Assembly: GCA_002749535.1 (NCBI GenBank)
Contig: MZZL01000409.1
Location: forward strand, 674,962 to 738,961
Length of the DNA stretch: 64,000 nucleotides
Source: Apophysomyces variabilis
Taxonomy: Eukaryota > Mucoromycota > Mucoromycetes > Mucorales > Mucoraceae
Direction of reading: 5' to 3'
Below, piece by piece: positions 1-12,554 of this stretch (its first letter is position 1; each line of letters starts with the position of its first letter). A program made the position numbers and the translations under genes. The notes beneath the pieces were generated by a model that was given only the letters and a program-made list of their open reading frames with translations, was not told the origin of the DNA and did not search any database.

Positions 1-1908
1 CAATAGGGCTATTGATGGACAAAAACCTTCAGATAAGTTGGGGTTTATTGGCGTACTGGATATCGCAGGTTTCGAGATATTTAAGGTAACCCACCGGATA
101 CGGGAGTATGAATGAACGCTTAACCTTCCATTTCTTATTAGACAAATAGCTTTGAGCAACTATGCATAAACTACACAAATGAGAAACTTCAACAGTTCTT
201 CAACCACAACATGTTTGTCCTTGAACAACAAGAATATGAAAAAGAAAAGATCGACTGGTCCTACATCGATTTTGGCTTGGATTTACAGCCGACGATTGAT
301 CTAATTGAAAAAACTAATGCAAGTACCTCATAGTACGCGGATCCCTACTAACAGTATCAAATTTTAGCCTATGGGTATCCTTTCCTGCCTAGAAGAGGAA
401 TGTGTGGCGCCACGAGGAACAGACAAGCGGTTTCTTGAAAAACTGAATAAGGTGTGGGCAACCGACGACCCAGGTGCCAAGTATGTGACGACAAGGTTCA
501 AAGATGCCTTTGTAGTGAGGCATTATGCAGGAGATGTTGAATATTCCGCAGAAAACTGGATAGAAAAGAACAAGGATCCACTGAATGAAGATGTGACACG
601 ATTGCTGGCTCGGTCTACGCAACCCCATGTGGCCACTCTGTTTGAAGATTATCTAACAGATAGTAGAATGGAGCCAACCCGTAGCTTTCTCAAACTACGA
701 AAAGGAGGAGGTTTCTTTCGTACAGTGGGTCAGCGACATAAAGAGCAACTTACCCTGCTTATGAAGACGTTATACCACACTCATCCGCATTTTATACGTT
801 GTATACTTCCCAATGACCGAAAAAGGGCAGGTGAAATACAGCCCAACCTGGTTCTTCACCAATTACGTTGCAATGGTGTATTGGAAGGCATTCGAATTTG
901 TCGCAAAGGCTATCCGAACAGACTATCGTTTGCAGAATTCCGTAAACGCTATGAGATCCTCTGTCCGAATAAATTGGCACCTAACCGATTTATCGACGGC
1001 CGTAGTGCATGCCAAACATTAATTGATGCTATGGAATTAGAGCCTGAGAAATACAGAGTTGGAACAACGAAAGTATTCTTTAAGGCGACTGTGGTAAGTT
1101 GTTACAGAAAGCTCATCCTTTTTTTACACTTGTTCAATGAAAATTGCTTGATTAGTTAGCAGAATTAGAGGAAATCCGTGATCATAAACTATCCAACTAT
1201 ATTACAGGATTTCAAGCAATGTGTCGAAGCTACATAGCACGACATAGGATGACAAAGTGTGCTCGGCGGACGGAAGCTATAAAGGTTTTACAACGAAACG
1301 CAAGAATTTATGTGACATTACGAGAATGGCCATGGTGGAAGATCTATGCAAAACTGAAGCCACTGAACGTGGCTTACCGCGTGGAAACTCAAATGAAGGA
1401 AAAGGATCAAAAAATTTTCGATCTTGAGCAACAGACCAAAGCATATGAAGAGCAACTTGTACGGTTAGAAAGCCGGAATAGTGAACTTGAGCTCCAGCAG
1501 CTGGAATACAAGGAGTTACTGGAAACTGAACATGCCAATACTCGCGAACTTGAGGAGGTCAAGAAAAACCTACTGGATAATCTACTAAGTGCTGAAGAAA
1601 GAGCGGAAGAGCTGACAGAAGACTTGGAAGAGTCTAGGAGACAAGTTGAAAAGAAAGACCAGGTCATAGAAGAGCTCGCACGGGAGGTTGATTTGAGAGA
1701 AGCTGAGAAAGAAAGTTTATCAGCAGAGTGCGCTAAGCTACGTGAACAGAATCAGCAGCTGATAGATCAAATTGCTCAGCTTGAGAGTAAACAACAATCA
1801 TGGAGTGAGGACCAGTCAGCGCTTCATGCAAAGATATTCAGCATGATCTACAAAGCTGAGGATCTAGCCAAAGATCTACGTGATTGCATTACAACACAGG
1901 CAGATTAA
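1..1908 (+). CDS. class II myosin heavy chain, 3' part, short tail
   Basis: Partial actin-based motor; the 5' end lies outside the window. Exons are 1-85, 142-318, 368-1093 and 1156-1908. Visible motor motifs are LDIAGFEIF (switch II/relay), [18 protein letters not shown], and the SH2/SH1 helix [15 protein letters not shown], followed by the converter (TKVFFKA). The [12 protein letters not shown]...[13 protein letters not shown] segment is an IQ/light-chain-binding neck. This set is diagnostic of class II. The tail is only about 165 residues of E/K/L-rich coiled coil and ends at a clean TAA (1906-1908), whereas class II tails usually run about 1,000 residues. No coding sequence follows before the next gene. 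Intron 2 is GC-AG. The likely role is contractile-ring or cortical force, but so short a tail may not form normal bipolar filaments (inference). Family identity is very secure. Confidence 0.93.
319..367 (+). other. GC-AG intron in the myosin gene
   Basis: The reading frame of exon 2 (ending EKTN) rejoins exon 3 ([11 protein letters not shown]) only if the intron starts GCAAGT at 319 and ends TTTTAG at 367. A perfect branch-point sequence TACTAAC lies at 346-352. GC-AG introns with a strong +1 context are a known minor class of U2 introns. Confidence 0.75.
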
Positions 1909-2480
1909 AATTTTATGCTTGTCCTTTGCATCAGCCCCTTTTTCCTTTCATTATATGTCATAATTTCTATTCATTGTATTTGTTACACAAATTGTTCCGT
2001 TTGTATGGCCCTATCAGCGACCAATAGCTTAAGGCTTGGTGTCATATAAAAATGCTTTTATACATTGTTGCTGTAAACGTCTGAGATATGGCCTGCAGTT
2101 AATATTACCATACTGTGCATGTTCTCGTTCCTGAATTCTTAAGGATGCTTTTGGAACAGCTGATTGGATAGGATTCATATTCCCCAGCATAGAAACGGAA
2201 CACTCCACTTACTGTCGGAGATGTACGTGTCTTAGAATCGACGAAGAGACACGAAGATATGCTTCTCAATCGCTGGAACTATCGTCTGCTCTAAGAGCAA
2301 AGATAGCGTCATGACTAGCACCTGATCCCAAACAGAACACATAGCCCTCTTGCCTTTGCCGTTTCCCTCCGTGCTTTCCACGCCACATCCGGGGTTACAC
2401 GCGCTGAGTCCGAATGACCCATAGCCGCTCTCTCTCTGCTCCCAAACTCTTCCCATTGTCACCTCTAGGAATCAACTGAC
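1909..2480. other. intergenic, myosin 3' UTR to FAR promoter
   Basis: No gene is seen. The segment is A/T-rich at its left end, which suits a 3' UTR. The right half contains the leader of the downstream gene. A short minus-strand ORF here has no recognisable content. Confidence 0.5.
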
Positions 2481-5400
2481 ATGGCTCAGGTCCCTACCAT
2501 CTCCATAACGAATCCAGACCTGGAGAGCGAAGATTTGAACATGAATAGCCCGGTGACGTCCAACGCACCAGATTCCCCAACCGTATTTGACGTCGTGAAA
2601 GACATGGAAGATCTCGAAAACGAAATACCGCCTGTTGTTATCTGTGACGAGCCTAGCACTTACTCAGACGGCGATGAAGAAGGGAAGGCGAACTCACACA
2701 ATATGGAACCTGATATAGACGGTATTACCGGAGAGGACGAGAAACGATCTATGGAAGACGCGCAGCCTTGCCCGCTACAGCTGCAAGACTTTTATCAAAA
2801 CAAATCTGTACTGATCACTGGCGCAACCGGATCCATAGGAAAAGCCGTATTATGGAAGTTGATGGCCTCTTTGCATCACGAAATAGATAAGATATACCTT
2901 TTGATCCGGCCGGGAAGTGTCCACCGAAAAACAGCGACGTCCGTTGTAAGATTTCAAGAAGAAATATTGTCAAACAAGGTACATCCATGTACAACTTTTG
3001 CCTGTACTCTATTAACGAAGAAAGCGTAGGCTTTTGTCAACCTTCGGAGATCGATGGGAATTTCACGATTCGATAATTTTGTCAACGCAAAAGTGCACGT
3101 TCTCAATGGAGATCTTACTCATACCAAATTGGCGCTATCTGCAAACGATTACAAAACACTCACTGAACATGTTAACATTATCTTTAATTGTTCTGGAACA
3201 GTCGATGGTCATGAACGATTAGATTTCGCTGTAAAGGTACTGATCATCATGTCGACTTCTCATCGCTGCTTACCTTCTTTCTAATCGTGACTATAGACTA
3301 ATGTGTCAGGAACGATGAACTTAGTACATTTAGCAAATGACTGTGAATCCATGGCTGCGTTTGTTCAGTTATCCCCGCTTCAAGTGCATCACACTGCTGC
3401 TTCCACGTTTCTTGAAGATCGTTTGTATCCTATGCCAACCGAAGGACCTATCGCCATATATAAGCGTATCGTGGAGTCCGATCACGAAGGTAAGAAATTT
3501 TAGTGCATGAATTGCTCATAAATACTGTATACAGAGATTCCGATCATCGCTGAACAGCTCCGAACGCATTATCCAAATACATATTTATTCTCCAAGTCGT
3601 TGGCAGAGCATCTTCTGGTCAAAGAGGTCGAAAAGAAACGCGCCAGTTCTAGTCCTCAATACCCGATAGCGATTATGAGGGTTGGGCCTGTAGGCCCCAG
3701 CGTTAGCGAACCATTGATTGGATGGGTATGTTTGGTTTAGGATAGTGAAGCATGAATTCTTACTTTTCACAGGCAGATGGTGTCAATGGCGTCAACGGTC
3801 TTATTCTTTTGACAGGTCGCGGAACACGTGCAATTCAACCTGCTCATGGCGAAACAATGGCGGATGTTGTTCCTGTTGACTTTGTCGTACGAATGATTTT
3901 GGGATGTGTAACCACCATTTCAACACCGGCTACGCAAGACTTTATGTTACCTTACGCTGATGATACCTTCGATACCGTTCCTAATACCGAAACTCCGACT
4001 GCGGATCACAGCAGTGCTGTTAGGGATTCAGGCGCTTCTTCCACCGACACTTTTACCTACAGATCTTCTGGTGCAAGCCGCACGTCTTCCAAGACATCAG
4101 CTCAACTAGATTCTGTTTCCACTTTCCCTTATATTTATCATGTCAGCATGTCCAAAACAGGTTCAGTACCATGGAAGGTTGCGTATAATGCTATTCGTTT
4201 GTACTGGACACGTGCAACTGGCGTTAATTTACCGACAGCACAAACTTACTTTGCCACGTCCAGCAGTAACGCTACACAGGGTTTATCAAGGGCCCGAACT
4301 GTGATGAACACATTGCGATCTGCAGCCTCCAGCTACATGGGCAACAACCAAGCCAGTGCACCAGCAGAGAATACCGCTCGCATGAGTGGTAAGCGTAATT
4401 CTCATCGATTGAGCAGATGTATGGATAAGGCGATCAAACTTGCGCCAACAGTCAAAGGATCCATGGCAAGCGGCGCGCTTCTCGTTATGGACAACAACAC
4501 CGATGGTCTGAAAGAATTCTTGCAAAGCGACCAGGACTTTGGTCCTCACTATCTTGTGCCAGAAGAAACAACAGTTGAGTTCTGGATCAATTATTTCATT
4601 AACGCAAGCTATGGTATGCATTACTTTGTGGGCATGGAGTCTGATCTGAGATTGCCGACACCTGTGTCGGGTTGGAGCTGTGCATTACAGCTGTATGGAC
4701 AAGATGTGGCGCTTGTCATTGACCGACAGGTGAACAGCATTGCGTTTTCTGCTGACCAAATTTCGAAGCGAACCACGCGTATGGTTCGGCAGATCAAGGA
4801 TATATTGATGAATACATCAGCCACAGCCGCCAGACAATCGTCAAAAATGGATGAAGAGTGGCTCACAGACCTTGATGACAGCTTGGACGATTGGTGTCAA
4901 GATGAAGGGATTGCAAATGCGGATAAGGAAAAGCGAATTCTCCTTGGAAAATGGCGCAGAAAAGTTGGCAGCAATGATGAAGCAGTGAAGGTCGTTGTCC
5001 TTAATGATAAACGCGTAAATCAAGCGATCCATCAGGTTCGTCCCCATTTTCATGGCATATATACATGGCAAATCGAGCTAAAGGACCAGATATAGATCAC
5101 CCAAAATGCGGGCGTCTCGAAACAGACAGCAGTGAACGAGGCTATTGTATGTCTGCTCCTTCCAACTCTTTCATAAGATTAACATCTTTTGTAGAAAATT
5201 CTGATGCGAATGAGCGAGCGAACTCAGTTGGCATTCGTTTGGTTCTCTGGATCTTTCCTAAAATCACTATTCGACGACATGTTTGAAAACGTGCGCATAC
5301 GCGAAGAGACTCTACGATACGTAAGTTGCTTGGCACGAAAAAGACTGTATCTTAGAATTTTGGCGAATAGATCCGTGATTCAACCGTTGGTAAACGAGTG

Positions 5401-7921
5401 GTTTACGTACCTGTATCCAGGAGCATTTTGGATCCACTTTTGATATGGTATATCGCCATTCGTTATCAGCTGCCTGTACCGGCCTTGGCTTGTGATGAAG
5501 GTAATGCAACATAATTCAAAAACAAGAATGGTATATACTCATCTCATTGCTATCACAGCCTTTGCTCAGCTGGGACCAATCTCTGATATTTATCGATTAA
5601 CAGGTGCTTACTATGTGAAACGTGACAAGAGCAAGCGCTCTCCTTTGAACTCAGCAGTGATGGCTGCATACACTCAAGTACTGTTGAGAGAGCATGGTGC
5701 TTTATGCATGTCTTTGGAGAAATCCAGATCAAGAACAGGAAAATACGAAGAGATATATGAGGATGGTTTAATTGATATGGTTATCGAGGCTACACTGCAG
5801 TCAAATCAAGCGCGATCCTACTCCGTTTCCAAGATCATATCCTCTGAGAGCAGCCCGCCGACTTCACCATCTTCCCCTATCTCACCAAGCTCAGTGACTA
5901 GCCCCACTAACAGTATCGACAGCAAACACAGCTTGCCTAACAAGGCTCATAAGGATGTCGTGATTGTTCCCATCAATATCACCTACGAAAATGTACCAGA
6001 ACTTCCATATCTAATTGACGAAGTCCTGGACCAGCAACCTAACCAGCGTTACCAACAAACGTTACAAACACCGATTGAGGGAGTTGTGCGTCCAAGTGAG
6101 GCTATGGATAAACGAAACAGACTCCTAGAAGGTGCAGATGGCTTACGGAAATGTGGCAGAGCGCTTTTCGGTGTGGGACGTCTTATCAGTGTGCAGGATA
6201 CAGCGACAGACTATTATAAAACAAACGGGTATGGATTAAACGTAGGTTATCATGTTATGATTATCTAAGGCGATGGATGATAGCAATGCTACTGAGGCTG
6301 GCCTTGTTCAAAAGATCACCAAGCAAATCCATGAAAGTCAGCGCAAAGCGTTTATCGTATCCCCCATCTCTCTAGTATCAGCCATTGTTCTATACGGTCG
6401 TGGTACTGGCGGTGTCTGTTTAGGTATCGAAGGTTGCTCTACAAATTGATTAGCTTATTTATGTTGCTGCTAGGTAAAATTAAGGACCTGATGGAATGGC
6501 TTCGTCAAGAATCCATCATCCGCGGTTACCAGGTTGATTGGCAAGGTAGGTGATGCTCCATTTTTGCAGTATAAACATAGACTAATTCTCCGTATGACTA
6601 GATGGGGAGGATCTAGACGCGATTATCTTCTATGCTTTTAAACTCTTGGACGAATCGAAGAATCTGATAATCGAAGGCAAGGAAGTGAATGATGACACAA
6701 ATATCAGAGTAAACGACCATGCGGATAACGTCATGACACTTTCGTACTATGCTAATCAGGTTGGTCAATGCAACAGGAACCATAAAGTCATTAACTTGTT
6801 TGTGTGATAAAAATTAGATTATTGATCTATTCCTCCTGGATGCCTTTTTTGCTGTGGTCTATCTGTCCTTTACTGAAGAGATCATTAGTGAAGACGAGTT
6901 TACAGATCGTTTCCATTTCCTTGTGCAGATGCTTGAGCGTGAATTTGTTCTCTCATGGGATATCAATGAAGTAAGACCAAATTTTAGCTTGCAACACCGA
7001 ATCAACTGAATTCTGCATAGAAACTGAACACCGTCATCACAGCCTATGAAAACCGTAAAGTGATATCCAAAAAGAAAGGCAGCGGCAGCACATCCCAGCT
7101 AGCTTTGACTGCAAATATGGAATCCAACCCGCTTCGGTATGAGCAGCTTGTTTTCCTGGCATCCTTGGTTTACCCAACCATTGATTCCTATTGGATTACA
7201 TCTTGTTCTCTTTCAGCTCTTGAAGTTGTGCCAATGCTGCCGCGGCGCATTGTTCCTTTGCTTGCACAGTGGATTGCTACTCATTTAATTACTGGACGAA
7301 GGACAATCTATCGTGAAGTGCTTTCTACAGAATCTAGCCGGACCGCGGTAGAGGTGTTCATGATGCTGGGATTCCTAACAGAGATACAGGCAAAAGAGAA
7401 GTTATCTCCAGATGCGCAGATTCTGTTGCATGAGTTGGATATACCTACAACGGAAACGCTTATCGAGTTGTCGGGACAAAACAGTGATGGCGGCAAAACA
7501 CCAGTATCCCCGATCGATCCGGAAGGCATGATGGTAAGTACATCAAAACGATTTCTTTTCTGTCACAGAATCATTGACAAAGAATATATAGAAGGCGCTT
7601 ATGGCTCAAATCCAGATGAATAGGGCCAACTCGAATATGGCCGATTTGTGTCAACAGATTGACTCTTACCGGCTGGGCGCGGCATCGCAAAGAGAAAGTT
7701 TCCAGAATGCGCAGGTTTTCCAAAAGTGTTTGAAGCAGATACGAGGGATCTTCCAAACAAGCACAAGTCTTGCTAAGAAACGTCGTATCCAACTGTCCGA
7801 CGAGGAAGATGGACTGGTTCAACTCGTGTATGCTCTTCGTACCAATAGCGCTTATGGAAATGATCGTACAGCACAAGGAAGAGCTCTCAGGAGAATATCG
7901 GAAGCCTACAACCTAAAGTAA
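2481..7921 (+). CDS. fatty acyl-CoA reductase fused to GNPAT/PlsB-like acyltransferase
   Basis: Fifteen exons give a 1,564-residue protein: 2481-2978, 3030-3236, 3297-3489, 3535-3725, 3773-5035, 5096-5146, 5195-5320, 5371-5500, 5559-6228, 6284-6423, 6474-6545, 6602-6759, 6818-6970, 7021-7533, 7592-7921. Residues 1-100 are acidic and probably disordered. A Rossmann fold follows with VLITGATGSIGKAV. The active-site YLFSK (YxxxK) and the MRVGPVGPSVSEPLIGW block are typical of FAR. The C-terminal half carries GPAT/GNPAT blocks: motif I VPVSRSILDPLL, motif II RLTGAYYVKR, motif III EKSRSRTGK, motif IV VIVPINITYEN. FAR makes fatty alcohols and GNPAT acylates dihydroxyacetone phosphate; both are early steps of ether-lipid synthesis, and such fusions are known (FARAT of Dictyostelium). 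Motif I has Ser (codon 5416-5418) in place of the catalytic His, and motif III has Lys for Gly, so acyltransferase activity is doubtful. No SKL-type peroxisomal signal ends the protein (ends YNLK). Confidence 0.88.
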
Positions 7922-8256
7922 TATAGTTCGTTGCAAGAGATATGTACCTTCCTTCATCACTTATTAATCAATTTGTACACTTTTTTCCGGGAATATTTTA
8001 TATTTATCAAAGTATGAAAATGACTTGTGAGTGTTCTCAAATGTTTGCTTTGTTTTGCACAGGATGAAGATGTTCATGTTATAGATATGGACAGAAGGGT
8101 ACACAATCTCGGAAGGTAAAAGAAAAAAAGAATATAAAGTTTTGTGACCTTGCCAAAGAAAAGTCTTTACGTTATGCTGTTAAGAATTAGGGGGAGAGGG
8201 AGTGGTTTGAAAAAGGTAAGAAAACAAGATAAGAGGCATTGATGGTGGTATCTATA
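7922..8256. other. intergenic between convergent genes
   Basis: This 335-bp A/T-rich segment separates the 3' ends of the FAR fusion (+) and the RING ligase (-). It should hold both 3' UTRs and polyadenylation sites. No other signal is seen. Confidence 0.5.
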
Positions 8257-10289
8257 TTATCGTTGTCGTGTCCATCTTCGTGTTAATGGGCGCAAGAGTC
8301 TTCCAATAGAGCCTCTTCCTTGATTTGCGTTGTTTAACGGTATGTTGTCCATATCGGGTCGAGTATATTCCATCGCAGGCGATCCAGTCATCCTTGCGGG
8401 TAATTCAATTGTCGCGTTTTCTTGTAGAGCTGCTGCTTGGTTTAATTGCCTTCGCATATTGCGTGGTAAGCTTCTGGCCATCCAGGTTCTACTAAACTGT
8501 TCCGCTCTTTCGGCAGGGATGGTCGGTCCAAAAGACGAAGCCGTACTATGTGGGCTGCTAGAGCGATCAGAGTTTCGGAGAAAAGAGAGCGAGAGAATAG
8601 GATGGTTGGAACTATGTATTACTGGTTCGGGAGGGTGAATTGTATTCTCAATTGCCGCTGCTGGTTGCACAGTGTTATTTTGATCTTTCGGCATGTCAGA
8701 TGAACAATCATATTTGCAGATTGGACAGAAAGACGACTTTCGGGTTAGCCATGGGTCTATTATGGAACGCCACTTAGAATGAGCGATTATCCATAAAGAT
8801 TTCTTTTGGAAACATACCAATGCATTCACAGTGATACTCATGATCACAAGGAAGTCTGCGCACGGTATCTCCCGCAGAGAACGAGTCTAGACAAATGACG
8901 CAAGAATCTGGGACATCATTGGCTTGGTCCTCTTCTGATAGCGTGTTGTCGCCAGTGGTAACTTGACTTTGGCCTGTTTCGATGTTGATATCCGGCAAAC
9001 TCACGGCTTCCTCATTAGCTAAGCGTTCCGCGTGACATCGTCTAGCTGTCTTAACTGAGTCTGGTAAATTTCGTTTCTGAGAGGCTGTATCATCCTGCTC
9101 GGATGTTGTATCGGTATTACAAGAGTGTTGTATGACATGCGTAGGAAAGAGAGACAGGTGGGCCGGGTCGATGAGAGATTTTTTTGGCTGTATGGAGAAG
9201 GGCATGGTTTCTGGGAAGAAATCATCTTCTAAAATAGCCCGTTGACGCCGACGGATTCTCCAGAGATGCCAATGCATACCGACTGTTTTTCGGATTGAAA
9301 GAAAACACGAAAGGGAACGATCAAGGAAAGTCAGAACATTTATAAATGTCAGACATTCGTCACAGGATACTTCTTTTGGACAATGCCAAAACAATGCCAT
9401 GACTTACTTGATGTGAGAAAACTGATAGCCAATAACGCCACAACCACAATCAGAGTGAATTCCCAAGCATTAGGGAAGCCGCCAATAGCTGGGTAAAGAA
9501 CAACTTTGATGGCTCTTTGATAGGATACATTGTTAGGGTCATGCATCACCGAGGTTGATAGTAGTTGCAACTTTCCAAGCAGATCTATGCCTACATCGAG
9601 ATCGGTGTAGTACACGGCAATAGAGATATTTCCCGTGGGTATATCCTGTCATCACAGAAAGCGTTATATGTCATGTGTATCTTTTGGAGCGAACAAAGTG
9701 CTAACCATAATCCCCGCACGAGAATCCTTCTCAAACGGTATGTTATCGTAAATAATAACTGCTACAGCATTATCCTCCTGAGAATTGATCACCTTGGTAG
9801 CAAAGGAACATTCACCGCGCCGAACAAGTGCTATTTTTGGTTGGTTGTTTAAAAGGGCGGGAGGTGGTATACCAGAGGAATTCCTAGTACAAGAAAGTCC
9901 ACGATCGTACAGTATACCCTTCAATGGAACAAAAAGAAAGGCCAAAGTCATTTAGATTTTGTAACAGAAGACAACTGCTACGGTTAGATCAAAAGCTTAC
10001 AGCTCTGCCACCAGCTTCAGGTTGGGTTAGATTCGTATTGGGCACAATATTTTGTTTGTAGTCTCGAGGCGAGTCAGTCGTATCAACGGCATCAATGGAG
10101 GAGCTGTTTGAATAGATTGTAACAGAGACTGTGCATGGCATTTAAGTTTATCGCGGGACATTTGCTTGAAGGAAGGGGAAATGGTGGCCCATTAGCTTTA
10201 CCTTCTGAAATATATGGGTTACTCGAAGAAAACAGACTGGCATTCACCAATATAGATATGCATAAAAGAATAAGAGGAAGGATCAACAT
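8257..10289 (-). CDS. PA-TM-RING E3 ubiquitin ligase (RNF13-like)
   Basis: Six exons give 543 residues: 10202-10289, 10001-10128, 9706-9918, 9408-9645, 8818-9282, 8257-8756. The chosen start gives a signal peptide (MLILPLILLCISILVNA). A protease-associated domain follows (KIALVRRGECSFATKV, VIIYDNIPF). Then come one transmembrane helix (FTLIVVVALLAISFL) and a basic stop-transfer (WRIRRRQR). The RING-H2 finger reads CVICLDSF...LPCDHEYHCECI|DPWLTRKSSFCPIC, complete only after splicing at 8756/8818. Members sit in endosome, ER or vacuole membranes with the PA domain luminal and ubiquitinate cargo from the cytosolic side. The C-terminal tail is Ser-rich and ends in a basic stretch. No lesion is seen. 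Confidence 0.9.
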
Positions 10290-12554
10290 GAAATCCCTTG
10301 AAAGAGGCAAGGCAGAAAAACTAAAAGAGTTCCAGGCTGCAACGATCTTCCATAATAGGAAACGATTTATTCCAATCCACTTAACGCAGCCTCTATGTCG
10401 TCTCACGGCGGGGTGTGAACATTGGCAACCTTCTTATTGCCAATTGACAGAGAGAAGTTTTACGTTGGCTGACTATAAAAAGTTTGTTGTCAATTAGACA
10501 CTTGAAGGCAGAGGAACTCATTTCCGAGTGCAGCGAAGGGATACTGCTTCGTAATATTATTTATGCAACGCAATGGTGCCCGCTTTCCCATTTTTCAGTG
10601 TGGATTGCATGCAACTAGATCCCGCTTCTGTTTTGTTGAAATAGCTGGCAAACGGAAATCATCCTTCTTTTTCTGGCATATTTTTCATGTGCGCCATCAT
10701 CGGGTCATACTTTGGTAGCTTCAATGATATGAGCGCTCCGCGCGATAACAAAGATCCGTGCGTAGATAGAGAATTTTTCTACTTTATAGGGTCCGCATAG
10801 AGATAAAGTAGCACCTCAGTGGCCACAACAGTTAGTTCGACCGTACTTTCCATTGATAGCATCAATGCAGCGTTTAATCACTGTTGGCTTAAAAAACATC
10901 ACGTTAGTCATACAGTAGATTTACCTATTGAGCATTGCGACAACGTGTGTTCTATAGGCTACCGAACCCAGAAAGATTATGCATGATTCACGGCGCACCG
11001 TGAATGGAGTATAACCCATAAACGCCGAAACGCTATTTTTGATAATCATGAAGCTAATCAATACCAAAGCGTAATTATAACCAATTATATTATTTGAATT
11101 GTCATTGCTTGCCAAGCAAGCTATCATTTATAAAGCCATTTGGTACGTGGCTATTTGTCCGTTTTGTTTTGGAAACTCGCTAACATATAGCTACCACAAA
11201 GGAAGAAAAATCGTATACTGCTTATGGATATAATTTCATGCTAGTCTAAACATACTTTTGTCCCATGGACTGGCCAAACTTGCGCCAACTAAGAAATGAA
11301 TATGCGGTGTGTTGCGTGAATATATAATACTGTCTACTTTTACAGGGGCACATAGCAAAGAAAGCTGAAAGCAACTGAAATAAGATACTATCTATTATGT
11401 GAGTAATGTGGACAATCCAGCCAATTTCCGCAAGATAATATATTGACCAAGAGTGCTGAGTGCCATTAACTTCAATGTTTCTTTCACACAGAGCTTATCA
11501 GTGACAGTAGCTCAGAATCGGGTAGAATTCTACATACAACGGGTCTCCGTCCAAAAGGGCTATTGAGAGATTGCTCTGGCGAACGCAGCTATCCAAAGAA
11601 AGCTGGGAACGGGAATGGTATTTTGCTTACGTTTACCAATAAAGCAGTAATAGGTGCCGGAGTCAACCATACAGATATGCACATAATGCGAGGCTAAACG
11701 GTTAAGACGACAGCACATGTAACGTACATACGTCGCCATAACGACAGGATTTTGAAGATCATTAACATGTCGTTACTGTTTCCAAGTAGTTATATATTAG
11801 AAAAAGACAATGTGTCAATTTGCATATGTCCAAGTGTTAAAATGGGTTACGCGACTTGTAGGCCAGACGTAGACACTGCTATGAGTATCGCAGTGGTGGG
11901 AAACACAAGAACGTTGAGCCAGTCGTGTCAATCCTCCCAACCTTTTGTCATAACAAAATATCACGGCTTATTATGCTGACACAAACGGACTTACTCGTTC
12001 CTTCGCATATTGGAAGGGATGTGTCATGGGCGCATATACAACTAGTCAGATAAAACTAGTGAATTCAATTGCGAGGTAACTAATGTGTTTTTCTCCCTAT
12101 TAACCCGTAACTACGTTTTAGCGAGTTGAATGATTAAAACTCAGATATTATTCATTTGACTTTTTTGTGCAGGTTATATTCAAAGGTCTTGTATAGCTAT
12201 GATTTGTTATGAACAACAGTCTTTCTTTCATAAGCAACATTTAAAATGGGACTTAATCATTAGCAACGGCTTATATAGATGGATGAAAAAAAGAATTGCT
12301 AAGCCAAAGGAACAAGAAGAGGAAGTGGAGAAGATTTGTCATCTATGGGAGGACAGAAAAAGGCGACCGAAACCAAAGACTTTCAATCTGTGTATGTGTG
12401 TGTATCCTAGGAATCATTAGAACTCCGCATCAGTGATGAAGTCGTGGAACAAGCGCATGCAATCCTTGTTCTCCCCACCCTCCCTTTTTCTGTTTTACTA
12501 TTTTTTCCGTAGCGTTCCGTACCTCATTCATATATTATTCTCAATTAAAGAGCA
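10290..12554. other. 2.3-kb intergenic region
   Basis: No supportable gene. ORFs of 60-75 codons occur on both strands (for example 12199-12420 and 11752-11979) but have no recognisable domain, no introns in register and chance-like composition. The left end is the promoter of the RING ligase, and the right end (about 12450-12554, pyrimidine-rich) is the promoter and leader of the Mub1-like gene. Confidence 0.5.

Noticed and set aside
4286..4621. 111-codon minus-strand ORF inside the FAR exon
   Set aside because: Antisense shadow of the coding exon; no family pattern and no intron logic.
6242..6269. 28-nt intron in the FAR fusion
   Set aside because: Too short; donor at 6229 with acceptor at 6283 gives a 55-nt intron and keeps frame.
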